From an uncultured Oscillospiraceae bacterium (lineage in GTDB: Bacteria; Bacillota; Clostridia; Oscillospirales; Acutalibacteraceae): a DNA stretch of 34,643 nucleotides. The stretch covers positions 1 through 34,643 of the forward strand of contig CAUDCW010000017.1 of assembly GCA_958448165.1 (NCBI GenBank), in the 5' to 3' direction. The stretch's first letter is position 1, and every line of letters begins with the position of its first letter. The notes under the pieces are model-generated. The model was not told the origin of the DNA. It was given only the letters and a program-made list of their open reading frames with translations, and searched no databases. Position numbers and translations under genes: made by a program. This document shows, one piece after another, positions 7,399-14,438 of the stretch.

Positions 7399-9120
7399 TC
7401 AGTTCTTAACCTTTCTGCGTGCAATTACTACTACGCCTGCTGCAGCCATAAGAACGAGCATAAGCATTGCTACGTTTGTGCTGTCGCCTGTTGCAACCTT
7501 ACCGGTTGTTGTGCTGCTGCCTGTTGTAGTTGTAGTTGTTGTTGAGCTGCCGCCGTTTGTTGTCGGCTTGCTTGTCGGTGCAGATGTCGGTGCAGATGTC
7601 GGAGCGTCTGTCGGCTCATCTGTCGGCTCATCTGTCGGAGCGTCTGTCGGAGCATCTGTCGGCTCATCTGTCGGAGCGTCTGTCGGCTCATCTGTCGGAG
7701 CGTCTGTCGGCTCATCTGTCGGAGCATCTGTCGGCTCGTCTGTCGGAGCGTCTGTCGGCTCATCTGTCGGCTCATCTGTCGGAGCATCTGTCGGCTCGTC
7801 TGTCGGAGCATCTGTCGGCTCGTCTGTCGGAGCATCTGTCGGAGCATCGCCGGCTACTACTTCTGCGCCGTACTCGCCTGTTACATCTATATACCAGATT
7901 GTTACTGTTGAACCGTCTTCCGGAACAAATACTGTCGGGTTAGGAACAGGTTTGCCTTCTGCATCCTTGTCAGGAATCCATGTTGCACCGTCCATAACGA
8001 TCTTGTATTCATAGCCACTTACTGTTTCAGCATCTACATTTGTATAAACCTTCTCATAACGACCTGTTTCCTCATTGTATGTCATAAGGTTGTTGTCGTC
8101 TGTTGCGTTCCAGCTTGAACCGCAGAGGTCTGCACTACCTGCAACTCTGAAAACGTGGTCTGTGATTACAAATGCAGAATCACTGTACCAGTTAACCTCG
8201 CCTGTTTCAGCGTTGAATGTTACCTTAACATCGTCCTGTGCACTGATTGTGCCGGTTACGTTATCTGAAGGATATGATACATCCCATGTGCCGTTTGTTA
8301 CCTTGAACTGGAATGAGAACGGAGCCTCTTCTGAAGCGCCTGCGCCAACCTGTGAGAATGTGATCTCATAGAGGCCTGTTTCCTCGTTGAGAGTAAGCTT
8401 GTTCACATCTGCTGCCGCATCCCATGCAACACCGTTGCAGAGCTCGCCAACGCCGGCTACATACCAGCCTGTTGCAACAGGTTCTGTTTCTGTTGCTGTT
8501 TCAGTTTCTGTCTCTGTTTCAGTCTCAGTTTCAGTCTCTGTCTCTGTTTCAGTTTCTGTCTCTGTTTCTGTCTCAGTCTCTGTCTCAGTTGTCGGCTCCT
8601 TGCCGTTAACCGTGATAGCTACTCTGAGGTTTGTTGCGGCACGCATATCGCCTTCGCTCATATCGTAGATTTCCTGAACCTCAGAAAATACATCTGCATC
8701 GCCATCTGCAACAGCTTCAAATGTGAACTGTGCAACAACAGCTTCTGTTGAGAAGTCGTTGCCTTCTACTACGTTCATGTTACTTGCAAGAATTGTATTC
8801 TCAAAGCCGTTCGGCTCAAAGTTAACAATTGTGCTGCCAACCGTAAGGTTAGGCATTAATACGGAAGCCTTTGAGGCTTTGCATTCTTCTGTCGGCTGAA
8901 GCTTGTCACCATAAGATACTCTGATCTGAAGACCTTCGTTAAGTCCTTCGTGCTGAATATACATTGTATATTCAACGGTGTCGCCTGTCTTGACTGTTAC
9001 TGTCTGAGTGTCTGTGAGAGTGCCGTCAGGATTAACTGCATAAGCAGACATGCAGCACATTGACACAACGAGCATCATAGCCAGAACAAGAGCAACAATT
9101 TTGCTGTGCTTTTTGAACAT
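7399..9120 (-). CDS. Surface protein with cohesin-like domain and two X25-like starch-type modules
   Basis: A 573-residue exported surface protein. A signal peptide (about 1-28, ending AYA) is followed by a cohesin-like beta domain to about 170. Next is a Thr-Glu dipeptide linker (about 176-213). Two modules (about 218-318 and 319-425) resemble the pullulanase-associated X25 domain, with the pattern VAGxxxLCxxxWxxxxDxNxxTxNEETGxYE. A linker of PTDA/PTDE tetrapeptides, a Ser/Thr tract, the motif VATGDS, one membrane helix and an RRKVKN tail end the protein. ATGDS plus helix plus basic tail resembles a degenerate sortase signal. X25 modules occur in amylases and amylosome proteins of starch-degrading gut Clostridia, so starch attachment is plausible. 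GAGGAGG precedes the ATG. It is paralogous to its upstream neighbour. Confidence 0.85.
   Translation of the reverse strand: MFKKHSKIVALVLAMMLVVSMCCMSAYAVNPDGTLTDTQTVTVKTGDTVEYTMYIQHEGLNEGLQIRVSYGDKLQPTEECKASKASVLMPNLTVGSTIVNFEPNGFENTILASNMNVVEGNDFSTEAVVAQFTFEAVADGDADVFSEVQEIYDMSEGDMRAATNLRVAITVNGKEPTTETETETETETETETETETETETETETETETATETEPVATGWYVAGVGELCNGVAWDAAADVNKLTLNEETGLYEITFSQVGAGASEEAPFSFQFKVTNGTWDVSYPSDNVTGTISAQDDVKVTFNAETGEVNWYSDSAFVITDHVFRVAGSADLCGSSWNATDDNNLMTYNEETGRYEKVYTNVDAETVSGYEYKIVMDGATWIPDKDAEGKPVPNPTVFVPEDGSTVTIWYIDVTGEYGAEVVAGDAPTDAPTDEPTDAPTDEPTDAPTDEPTDEPTDAPTDEPTDAPTDEPTDAPTDEPTDAPTDEPTDAPTDAPTDEPTDEPTDAPTSAPTSAPTSKPTTNGGSSTTTTTTTGSSTTTGKVATGDSTNVAMLMLVLMAAAGVVVIARRKVKN
7565..7850. 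repeat. 12-bp tandem coding repeat (PTDA/PTDE linker)
   Basis: Units of TCTGTCGGAGCG and TCTGTCGGCTCA alternate irregularly. They encode PTDA and PTDE tetrapeptides in the minus-strand gene. Copy number changes would stay in frame and alter linker length only. Confidence 0.9.
8481..8592. repeat. 6-bp tandem coding repeat (Thr-Glu linker)
   Basis: A run of (T/C)TC(A/T)GT-type hexamers encodes consecutive Thr-Glu pairs between the cohesin-like domain and the first X25-like module. It is a low-complexity acidic linker. Confidence 0.85.
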
Positions 9121-9158
9121 TGTTAGAAATCCTCCTCGTAAAAGAAAAATAAATTCAA

Positions 9159-9194
9159 GTCAAAGTGTGACATAGAGTTTCTCCACACTCTGAC
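9159..9194 (-). promoter_or_regulatory. Leader hairpin upstream of the X25-like gene
   Basis: GTCAGAGTGTG and CACACTTTGAC (minus strand) form an 11-bp stem with one G-U pair in the transcribed leader, between the promoter and the ribosome site. It could stabilise the mRNA; no known riboswitch pattern is seen. Confidence 0.6.
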
Positions 9195-9205
9195 GCTGTA
9201 AAAAA

Positions 9206-9234
9206 ATTATACATCAGCGAAAAGATTTTTTCAA
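9206..9234 (-). promoter_or_regulatory. Sigma-A promoter of the X25-like surface protein
   Basis: TTGAAA (9229-9234), a 17-base spacer and TATAAT (9206-9211) on the minus strand, giving a leader of about 80 bases. The rest of 9235-9350 is AT-rich with nothing else that I can name. Confidence 0.8.
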
Positions 9235-9350
9235 TACTTTTGACAATAATCGTTAATATTTGTTACTAATACATAGGACTAATATAAGTAATTTAGCATT
9301 AATGCACATAACATTTGTAACAATGTTGTAACACCGTGCCTGCAGTTTGG

Positions 9351-10067
9351 TTAATTTTTTGTAACCTTATCGTCAAACTCTCTTCTTTTCTTTCTTTTTT
9401 GTAACAAAGCCACAACCGCCACAGCCGCAGCGCCGCCGACAATTATTCCTGCAACGATTACCCACACGGTCGGGAAGTCGCCGCCGCTTATATCGGAGTA
9501 CTGTGTTTCAAGCATTTTTTCGATTGTTTCAATATCCTTTGGCTTGACGATTTCGCCTGCCGTCTGTCCGCCCTTTTTGATTATGACCTTTGTTTTATAA
9601 TCGGTAACGCTTTCGGTGTTCATATCATAAAGCTCTTTGATGGAAAACGTTATGTTTGTTGAGCTTTTTGAGCTGTCGAGTATTTTAAAATCGGCGGAAA
9701 TAACGGTGTTCTCCTTTTTAAAGTCATAGCCCTTTGTCACATCAATCGCGTTGAAGCGTATTTCGCCGCTGAGGTCTGAGTTGAATATTGCATTTTCAAA
9801 AACCGGCAGGCTTATTTTTTCGGCGTCAAGGCTAAGCACATCGGGGTCGTAATAAAGAGAAAAGTCGATGCCCGAAAAATCGTCCTTTGAATAAGACAGA
9901 TTGAGAGTGTATGTGAACACATCGCCGACGCTGAGCGTAACATCGTTGACCTTACATTCCTTGCCCTGCACCGCACTTGCACTCTGCTCGAGCGTAACTG
10001 CGCAGAAAAAAGCGGCGCACATAAGCGCAGCAGAATAAATGGTTTTTGAAACAGTCTTGTTTTTCAA
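9351..10067 (-). CDS. Membrane-anchored cohesin-like surface protein
   Basis: A 238-residue exported protein with a signal peptide, one cohesin-like beta domain (about 30-165) and a C-terminal transmembrane helix (PTVWVIVAGIIVGGAAAVAV) followed by a basic tail. The domain contains LYYDPDVLSLD and ends with FSIKELYDM. The neighbour at 7399 has VQEIYDM at the equivalent place, so the two are tandem paralogs. The TTG at 10067 is the likely start because GGAGGAG lies 7 bases upstream; the in-frame ATG at 10082 overlaps that ribosome site. It could anchor a dockerin-bearing partner, but no dockerin is visible in this window, so that is inference. Confidence 0.8.
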   Translation of the reverse strand: MKNKTVSKTIYSAALMCAAFFCAVTLEQSASAVQGKECKVNDVTLSVGDVFTYTLNLSYSKDDFSGIDFSLYYDPDVLSLDAEKISLPVFENAIFNSDLSGEIRFNAIDVTKGYDFKKENTVISADFKILDSSKSSTNITFSIKELYDMNTESVTDYKTKVIIKKGGQTAGEIVKPKDIETIEKMLETQYSDISGGDFPTVWVIVAGIIVGGAAAVAVVALLQKRKKRREFDDKVTKN

Positions 10068-10106
10068 TACAAACTCCTCCAAAGCGAAAAGTGTTTTCTT
10101 TTTACA

Positions 10107-10135
10107 ATTATAGATTAATACTTATCAAATTTCAA
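10107..10135 (-). promoter_or_regulatory. Sigma-A promoter of the cohesin-like gene
   Basis: TTGAAA (10130-10135), a 17-base spacer and TATAAT (10107-10112) on the minus strand, 40 bases upstream of the chosen TTG start. Confidence 0.85.
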
Positions 10136-10156
10136 TTAAGAGTTTGTTAACTTTGC

Positions 10157-11155
10157 TCACTCGGCGTCCAATATTTCAAAGTCACAGTCCTGCACATTAT
10201 CCGCAATCCCCCGTGAAACGATTATCCCGTTATTATTTGTATATAAAACGACATCAACATCGCCGTGTTCGGCAAAATATTTTTTTACAACACTGCGTCC
10301 GCCGACAAAGAATGCGGTTGAAAGAGCGTCCGCCACAGCGCCGTCCTCACAGATAACGGTCACAGACTTAAACTCACTGTCGGCAGGCTTGCCTGTTTTG
10401 GGGTCGATAATGTGGTGATAGCGTTTACCGTCCTGCTCAAAGTACCGTTCATATCCGCCTGAGGTCACAACGGCACATTCGCCGACCGTGATTTTGCACA
10501 GGCTTTCTCCGCCGTCGGGATTTTTGAGTGCAACAGTCCATTTTGAGCCGTCCGGCTTTGTTCCCACAGTCTGCACGTTGCCGCCGATTGAAATAATTGC
10601 CGAGTCAACGCCGTTTTCCATTAATATATCACGGCAGCGTTTGCCGGCGTAGCCCTTGCCTACTCCGCCGAGGTCAAGCTCAAAGCCCTTTGGCAGTTTA
10701 ACAGTTGAACCGTCAAGGCTGAACTGTGAAAAGTCAGTGTATTTCAAGGCATTTTCTATTTCATCGCTGTCAGGCACACGAAAGCTGTCGGTTGTGAAGC
10801 CCCACAGCCGCAGCACCGGATAAACAGTCGGGTCAAAGCAGCCGTCGGTGTCACGGTAAACCTCAAGTGCCGTTTCAAGCACGCTTGCGGTATCGTCGCT
10901 CACGGCGACAGCCCTGCCGCCGGAGGAATTAATTTTTGAAACGTCGCTTTTCTCCCTTGTCACTGACAAAAGCGACTCCAGCCTGTTCAGCTCTGCGCTG
11001 ACAAGGGCGGTTTTATCCTCGCCGTAAAAGGTGAGGTCAACGACGGTGTTCATTGCATAAAGCTGAGATTTGGTTTCACTGCCCTTGCAGGAGGTTAAAA
11101 TAAGCATCAGCGATATTAACAGCAACAACGCTGTCGGTCTGAGAATTTGTTTCAT
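10157..11155 (-). CDS. apbE: ApbE family FMN transferase lipoprotein
   Basis: A 332-residue lipoprotein (signal ending LILTSC) of the ApbE/flavin transferase family. These proteins attach FMN from FAD to Thr residues of Rnf/Nqr-type proteins outside the membrane. Recognisable motifs are AMNTVVDLTFYG, DLGGVGKGYAGKR, ISIGGNVQTVG, CAVVTSGGYERYF, HHIIDPKTGKPA and DALSTAFFVGG. The ATG at 11155 begins the lipoprotein signal. In-frame codons upstream are translated heptamer repeat and are rejected as coding. The Shine-Dalgarno GGAG, 7 bases before the ATG, is itself the last heptamer of the array. A promoter lies at 11213-11241. No rnf or nqr genes are nearby. Confidence 0.92.
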   Translation of the reverse strand: MKQILRPTALLLLISLMLILTSCKGSETKSQLYAMNTVVDLTFYGEDKTALVSAELNRLESLLSVTREKSDVSKINSSGGRAVAVSDDTASVLETALEVYRDTDGCFDPTVYPVLRLWGFTTDSFRVPDSDEIENALKYTDFSQFSLDGSTVKLPKGFELDLGGVGKGYAGKRCRDILMENGVDSAIISIGGNVQTVGTKPDGSKWTVALKNPDGGESLCKITVGECAVVTSGGYERYFEQDGKRYHHIIDPKTGKPADSEFKSVTVICEDGAVADALSTAFFVGGRSVVKKYFAEHGDVDVVLYTNNNGIIVSRGIADNVQDCDFEILDAE

Positions 11156-11158
11156 TTT

Positions 11159-11206
11159 CACTCTCCACTCTCCACTCTCCACTCTCCACTCTCCACTCTC
11201 CACTCT
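11159..11206. repeat. Heptamer array forming the apbE leader (locus E)
   Basis: About six to seven CACTCTC units on the plus strand read as GAGAGTG in the apbE mRNA. They occupy essentially all of the space from the predicted transcription start to the ribosome site. Unlike most loci it has only one arm. Confidence 0.9.
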
Positions 11207-11212
11207 AATAAA

Positions 11213-11241
11213 ACTATACCCCATTTCAACACATTTGTCTA
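11213..11241 (-). promoter_or_regulatory. Promoter of apbE
   Basis: TAGACA (11236-11241), a 17-base spacer and TATAGT (11213-11218) on the minus strand. It places the start of transcription at the edge of the heptamer array. Confidence 0.65.
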
Positions 11242-11324
11242 TCAATAAATATTTCCGAACCGGTTGCAAAATCTGCGGTTTTGGTTTAAACTACTCTATA
11301 CATAATAATAAAGGACTTGATGCT

Positions 11325-11705
11325 ATGAAAACCTGTGACTATTGCGCAAAGGAAATTGACTACAACCACCAATACTGCTGTGACGAGTGCGAAGCTCAGG
11401 CACTCGCCTTTTACACTAAGCAGAAGCGTTCCGAGCGCCCTGTTTCCATTATTAATATGATAGCGTTCATCGGCGTGATTGTGGGCGGCTTCTGCTGTGC
11501 GCTTTACGATGCTGTTCAGGGCTCTCTTTTGTGTGCGGCGATGCTGCTTCTGCTGGGCATAGCATATCTGATTTATCCGTTTGCACCCGACAACATTGTC
11601 AAGAAGTTCAAAATACAGAAGTCGGTCAAGCTTATTCGTATGTTGGCGCTGTGCTTTGTGGGTCTTGCGGTGATTCTGACTTTGCTTGCTGTGTTTGTGT
11701 TTTGA
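11325..11705 (+). CDS. Small membrane protein with N-terminal zinc-ribbon-like Cys cluster
   Basis: A 126-residue protein. Residues 3-21 contain CDYC and CCDEC, a likely zinc-binding cluster. A short polar stretch and three hydrophobic segments follow (IAFIGVIVGGFCCALY, LLCAAMLLLLGIAYLIY and the C-terminal MLALCFVGLAVILTLLAVFVF). I do not recognise a named family and assign no function. The ATG at 11325 has AAGGA 9 bases upstream. It is divergent from apbE. The stop TGA is followed after one base by a heptamer array. Confidence 0.75.
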   Translation: MKTCDYCAKEIDYNHQYCCDECEAQALAFYTKQKRSERPVSIINMIAFIGVIVGGFCCALYDAVQGSLLCAAMLLLLGIAYLIYPFAPDNIVKKFKIQKSVKLIRMLALCFVGLAVILTLLAVFVF

Positions 11706-11858
<153 letters not shown>

Positions 11859-11929
11859 TATGCATATTCTTCCTCTCGGCGGCGATAATAGAGTTAAGCC
11901 AAAAATCATTTAATCCGGGAGGAATTTTT

Positions 11930-12157
11930 ATGCTCGATAAAATCTGTCTTATTCTGCTGATAATCGGCGGACTCAACTGGGGCGCAATCGGTATTTTCCA
12001 ATTTGACATTGTTGCGTGGATATGCGGCGGTCAAAGCGGAATTATCAGCCGAATTATTTACACAGCAGTCGCTCTGTCGGCAATATGGTGCATTTCGCTG
12101 CTGTTCCGTGACACGGAGAGTGCAGACAGCGGCGTTACCCACAGCAGAGTGCAGTAA
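11930..12157 (+). CDS. DUF378 family small membrane protein
   Basis: A 75-residue protein of the DUF378 (YuzA-like) family. It has two transmembrane helices and the family motif IIGGLNWGAIGIF near the N-terminus. GGGAGGAATTTTT precedes the ATG. Function of the family is unknown. The C-terminal 15 residues are polar and less typical. It lies immediately upstream of the toxin-antitoxin-like locus on the same strand. Confidence 0.88.
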   Translation: MLDKICLILLIIGGLNWGAIGIFQFDIVAWICGGQSGIISRIIYTAVALSAIWCISLLFRDTESADSGVTHSRVQ

Positions 12158-12175
12158 CGCACCGAAAATTGTGCC

Positions 12176-12202
12176 AAAAAAAGGCAGAGCCTGCGCCCTG
12201 CC
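12176..12202 (-). terminator. Minus-strand terminator closing the toxin-like unit
   Basis: On the minus strand GGCAGGGC, loop GCAG and GCTCTGCC are followed by seven T residues. A transcript from the promoter at 12463-12491 ending here would be about 280 bases long and cover all of the opposite RNA A. A second copy is at 12497-12522. Confidence 0.7.
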
Positions 12203-12213
12203 GAATATGGCTG

Positions 12214-12242
12214 TTGACAAATCAACAATAATAATCTATAAT
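12214..12242 (+). promoter_or_regulatory. Consensus promoter of small RNA A
   Basis: TTGACA (12214-12219), a 17-base spacer and TATAAT (12237-12242) match the sigma-A consensus perfectly. No open frame with a ribosome site follows, which points to a non-coding product. Confidence 0.85.
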
Positions 12243-12248
12243 GTGATT

Positions 12249-12340
12249 ACAGGGAAACCGTTAAAGCGGTTAGCCTGAAAAGTAAGTTTTAGATTTAATC
12301 GTCCAACTTAGCTTGCCGGCAGTTGGGCGGTTATTTTTTT
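12249..12340 (+). ncRNA. Small RNA A, candidate antisense antitoxin
   Basis: Predicted from a perfect promoter and a terminator at about 12300-12340 (TCCAACT...AGTTGGGCGG followed by T7), giving about 92 bases. The 5' end holds a small hairpin AACCGTTAAAGCGGTT. The RNA is complementary to the 3' part of the opposite toxin-like transcript, including its stop codon. Convergent overlap of this kind is known for TxpA/RatA and BsrG/SR4 in Bacillus and, in related form, for Fst/par in Enterococcus. Confidence 0.65.
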
Positions 12341-12402
12341 ATCTCTTTTATGGCTTTGGTCATTGCAACTATAAGTAAAATCAATAGTGCTAACTCAACC
12401 AT
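12331..12402 (-). CDS. Candidate type I toxin peptide (23 residues)
   Basis: A 23-residue peptide, MVELALLILLIVAMTKAIKE followed by IKK. It is one hydrophobic membrane-spanning segment (residues 2-14) with a Lys-rich C-terminal tail, the usual design of membrane-acting type I toxins. Translation signals are clear: GGGGGTGA lies about 5 bases before the ATG. That ribosome site is the 3' arm of a stable hairpin (12410-12428), so translation should be blocked in the unprocessed mRNA, as described for Fst-type toxins. A strong promoter drives it and small RNA A runs opposite. Sequence similarity to a named toxin family is not evident to me. Toxicity is inference from layout. Confidence 0.65.
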   Translation of the reverse strand: MVELALLILLIVAMTKAIKEIKK

Positions 12403-12409
12403 AAATATC

Positions 12410-12428
12410 ACCCCCAATCCTTGGGAGT
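12410..12428 (-). promoter_or_regulatory. Hairpin hiding the toxin ribosome site
   Basis: On the minus strand ACTCCCAA pairs with TTGGGGGT over the 3-base loop GGA. The second arm contains the GGGGGT of the Shine-Dalgarno. Confidence 0.75.
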
Positions 12429-12462
12429 GCTAACCGCCGAAACTATCCCTGTAATCGACAAT

Positions 12463-12491
12463 ATTATACAGGGATTTTTCCTGACAGTCAA
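12463..12491 (-). promoter_or_regulatory. Promoter of the toxin-like mRNA
   Basis: TTGACT (12486-12491), a 17-base spacer and TATAAT (12463-12468) on the minus strand. The transcript should begin near 12456 with a sequence (GATTACAGGGA...CGGTTAGC) nearly the same as the 5' end of small RNA A. Confidence 0.85.
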
Positions 12492-12496
12492 GAAAC

Positions 12497-12522
12497 AAAA
12501 AAGGCAGAGCCTGTGCCCTGCC
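12497..12522 (-). terminator. Second copy of the minus-strand terminator
   Basis: GGCAGGGC, loop ACAG and GCTCTGCC followed by T6 on the minus strand, just upstream of the toxin promoter. It would close a second toxin unit that is no longer present. Confidence 0.65.
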
Positions 12523-12533
12523 GAATATGGCTG

Positions 12534-12562
12534 TTGACAAATCAACAAGAATAATCTATATT
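12534..12562 (+). promoter_or_regulatory. Promoter of small RNA B
   Basis: TTGACA (12534-12539), a 17-base spacer and TATATT (12557-12562), a near copy of the RNA A promoter. Confidence 0.8.
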
Positions 12563-12568
12563 GTGATT

Positions 12569-12668
12569 ACAGGGAAACCGTTAAAGCGGTTAGCCGTTAC
12601 GTTTTATGTTTTTATAATCTTTATAATAACCGTCCACGTTGCGACCGTTGGGCGGTTATTTTTTTTAG
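12569..12668 (+). ncRNA. Small RNA B, orphan duplicate of RNA A
   Basis: The promoter and first 33 bases copy RNA A, the middle diverges, and a terminator (AATAACCGTCCA pairing with TTGGGCGGTTATT, then T7) ends it at about 12668. No toxin frame lies opposite; heptamer locus G begins where one would be expected. It may be a relic or an antitoxin acting in trans. Confidence 0.6.
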
Positions 12669-12955
12669 AGTGAAGAGTTGAGAGTGAAGAGTGGAGAGAA
12701 TTAGGAATGAGGAATGAGGAGTGAGGAATGAGGTTGTAGGGAACCGGCTTGCCTGTTCCGGTTCGAACCGCTGAATGTTATACCCTATTTTGATTTTGTT
12801 GAAAATCGCAGTAACTGCATCTATCCCGGAACGGTCAAGACCGTTCCCTACGAAATAACAGCCTTGTTGCGAAAATCATCTCCACTCTCCACTCTCCACT
12901 CTTCACTCTGCGGCAAAGCCGCCACTCTCCACTCTCCACTCTGCGGCGAAGCCGC
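12666..12955. repeat. Composite heptamer repeat (locus G)
   Basis: GAGTGAAGAGTTGAG units and GGAATGA heptamers lie at the left, a BIME-like element is in the middle (12735-12851), and CCACTCT arrays lie at the right. Two GCGGC(AAA/GAA)GCCGC hairpins interrupt the right arm; the second abuts the icd stop codon. Confidence 0.85.
12735..12851. mobile_element. BIME/MITE-like 118-bp element, copy 1
   Basis: Begins TGTAGGGAAC and ends GTTCCCTACG. Each end is itself a hairpin: GGAACCGGC/GCCTGTTCC at the left (one mismatch here) and GGAACGGTC/GACCGTTCC at the right. An AT-rich spacer of about 75 bp lies between. Other copies: 20308-20425, 26697-26814 (inverted) and 29448-29565. Confidence 0.75.
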
Positions 12956-14167
12956 TTACATCATCTTTACAAGACGGTCGTTTACAGCCTCAAGGAATTC
13001 CTGAGTGTTGACCTTTCTCTTGTTCTCAAGGGTTGAAAGCAGGTAAAGGTCGCCTGTCATATCGCCCTCTTCAATTGTCTGGATAGTAGCCTTTTCAAGC
13101 TTGTCGGCAAAGTCGCAAAGCTCGGGTGTGTTGTCAAGCTCGCCTCTCTTGCGCAGTGCGCCTGTCCACGCAAAGAGCGTTGCAACGCTGTTTGTTGAGG
13201 TTTCCTCGCCCTTCAAGTGCTTGTAGTAGTGTCTTTGCACTGTGCCGTGAGCCGCCTCATACTCATAAACGCCATCGGGAGATACAAGCACGCTTGTCAT
13301 CATTGCAAGTGAGCCGAAGGCTGTAGCAACCATATCGGACATAACGTCGCCGTCATAGTTCTTGCAGGCCCAGATATAGCCGCCCTCGGAACGGACAACT
13401 CTTGCTACTGCGTCGTCAATCAGAGTGTAGAAATACTCAATGCCTGCCTGTGCAAACTTCTCTTTATACTCGCTCTCGAAAATCTCGTTGAAGATATCCT
13501 TGAAGCGGTGGTCGTACTTCTTGCTGATTGTGTCCTTTGTTGCGAACCATACGGTCTGCTTTGTGTCGAGCGCATAGTTGAAGCAGGAACGAGCAAAGCT
13601 TGCGATTGAGCGGTCGATATTGTGCAGACCCTGGATAATTCCGTCTGTGTCAAAGTCGTGGATAAGTGTTCTTTCCTCTGTGCCGTCGGGCTTTGTAACG
13701 CAAAGCTCAGCCTTACAGCCGCCCTTGACTACCATCTCGGCGTTCTTGTAAACATCGCCGTAAGCGTGACGGGCAATGCAGATTGGCTTTGTCCAGGTCG
13801 GAATGAACGGAGTGATGCCCTTGACGAGAATAGGCGTTCTGAAAACAGTGCCGTCAAGAATTGCACGGATTGTGCCGTTCGGCGACTTCCACATCTCCTT
13901 GAGGTTGTACTCGGTCATTCTCTCTGCGTTCGGTGTGATTGTAGCGCACTTAACGGCAACGCCGTATTTCTTTGTAGCCTCTGCGCTGTCAAAGGTAACC
14001 TGGTCGTTAGTTTCGTTTCTGTGCTCAAGTCCGAGGTCATAATACTCGGTTTTGAGGTCAACATACGGGCAAATCAGAATATCCTTAATCATTTGCCAGA
14101 TGATTCTTGTCATTTCGTCGCCGTCCATCTCAACGAGAGGAGTTTTCATTTGAATTTTATCTGCCAT
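12956..14167 (-). CDS. icd: NADP-dependent isocitrate dehydrogenase
   Basis: A 403-residue isocitrate dehydrogenase of the homodimeric type shared with eukaryotes, which makes 2-oxoglutarate, CO2 and NADPH. Motifs: VEMDGDEMTRIIW at the start, KCATITPNAERM, SPNGTIRAILDGTVFR (substrate Ser/Asn loop), and YDGDVMSDMVATAFGSLAMMTS (metal Asp residues). The coenzyme region is AAHGTVQRHYYKHLKGEETSTNSVA. A GGAG lies 11 bases from the ATG, a little far. It follows acn on the same strand with locus H between, and no separate promoter is visible, so one transcript is likely. Probable role is glutamate precursor supply. The stop codon touches a repeat hairpin. Confidence 0.95.
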   Translation of the reverse strand: MADKIQMKTPLVEMDGDEMTRIIWQMIKDILICPYVDLKTEYYDLGLEHRNETNDQVTFDSAEATKKYGVAVKCATITPNAERMTEYNLKEMWKSPNGTIRAILDGTVFRTPILVKGITPFIPTWTKPICIARHAYGDVYKNAEMVVKGGCKAELCVTKPDGTEERTLIHDFDTDGIIQGLHNIDRSIASFARSCFNYALDTKQTVWFATKDTISKKYDHRFKDIFNEIFESEYKEKFAQAGIEYFYTLIDDAVARVVRSEGGYIWACKNYDGDVMSDMVATAFGSLAMMTSVLVSPDGVYEYEAAHGTVQRHYYKHLKGEETSTNSVATLFAWTGALRKRGELDNTPELCDFADKLEKATIQTIEEGDMTGDLYLLSTLENKRKVNTQEFLEAVNDRLVKMM

Positions 14168-14199
14168 CGGTAATCACGCTCCGTTTTTTTATTAATAAT

Positions 14200-14437
14200 A
14201 TAGAGTTTTGAGTTTTCAGTTTTAAGTTTTAAGTTTTGAGTTTTCAGTTTTAAGTTTTAAGTTTTGAGTTTTAAGTTTTGAGTTTTAAGTTTTGAGTAAA
14301 TTCTATATTCAAAGAGCCGCTTGCGGCGACAACCATAATTATGCATTATGCATTATGAATTATGAATTATCTTAACTTTCCACTCTCCACTCTTCACTCT
14401 CCACTCTTCACTCTCCACTCTTCACTCTCGACTCTGA
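14200..14437. repeat. Composite heptamer repeat (locus H)
   Basis: GTTTTGA/GTTTTAA heptamers, then the GAGTAAATTCTATATTCAAA scaffold with GCCGCTTGCGGC. Next are AATTATG/CATTATG heptamers and CCACTCT arrays. It fills the acn-icd gap and ends 2-3 bases from the acn stop. Confidence 0.85.
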
Positions 14438-14438
14438 A

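Noticed and set aside
7565..7850. Phase-variable switch in the 12-bp coding repeat
   Set aside because: Unit length is a multiple of 3, so copy changes alter linker length, not reading frame.
7376..8014. Long plus-strand frame rich in VGASVGSS opposite the surface protein gene
   Set aside because: It is the antisense shadow of the PTDA/PTDE coding repeat. The minus-strand frame has a signal peptide, domains and a ribosome site.
11155..11269. In-frame N-terminal extension of ApbE
   Set aside because: It translates the heptamer array and crosses the promoter; the lipoprotein signal starts at 11155.
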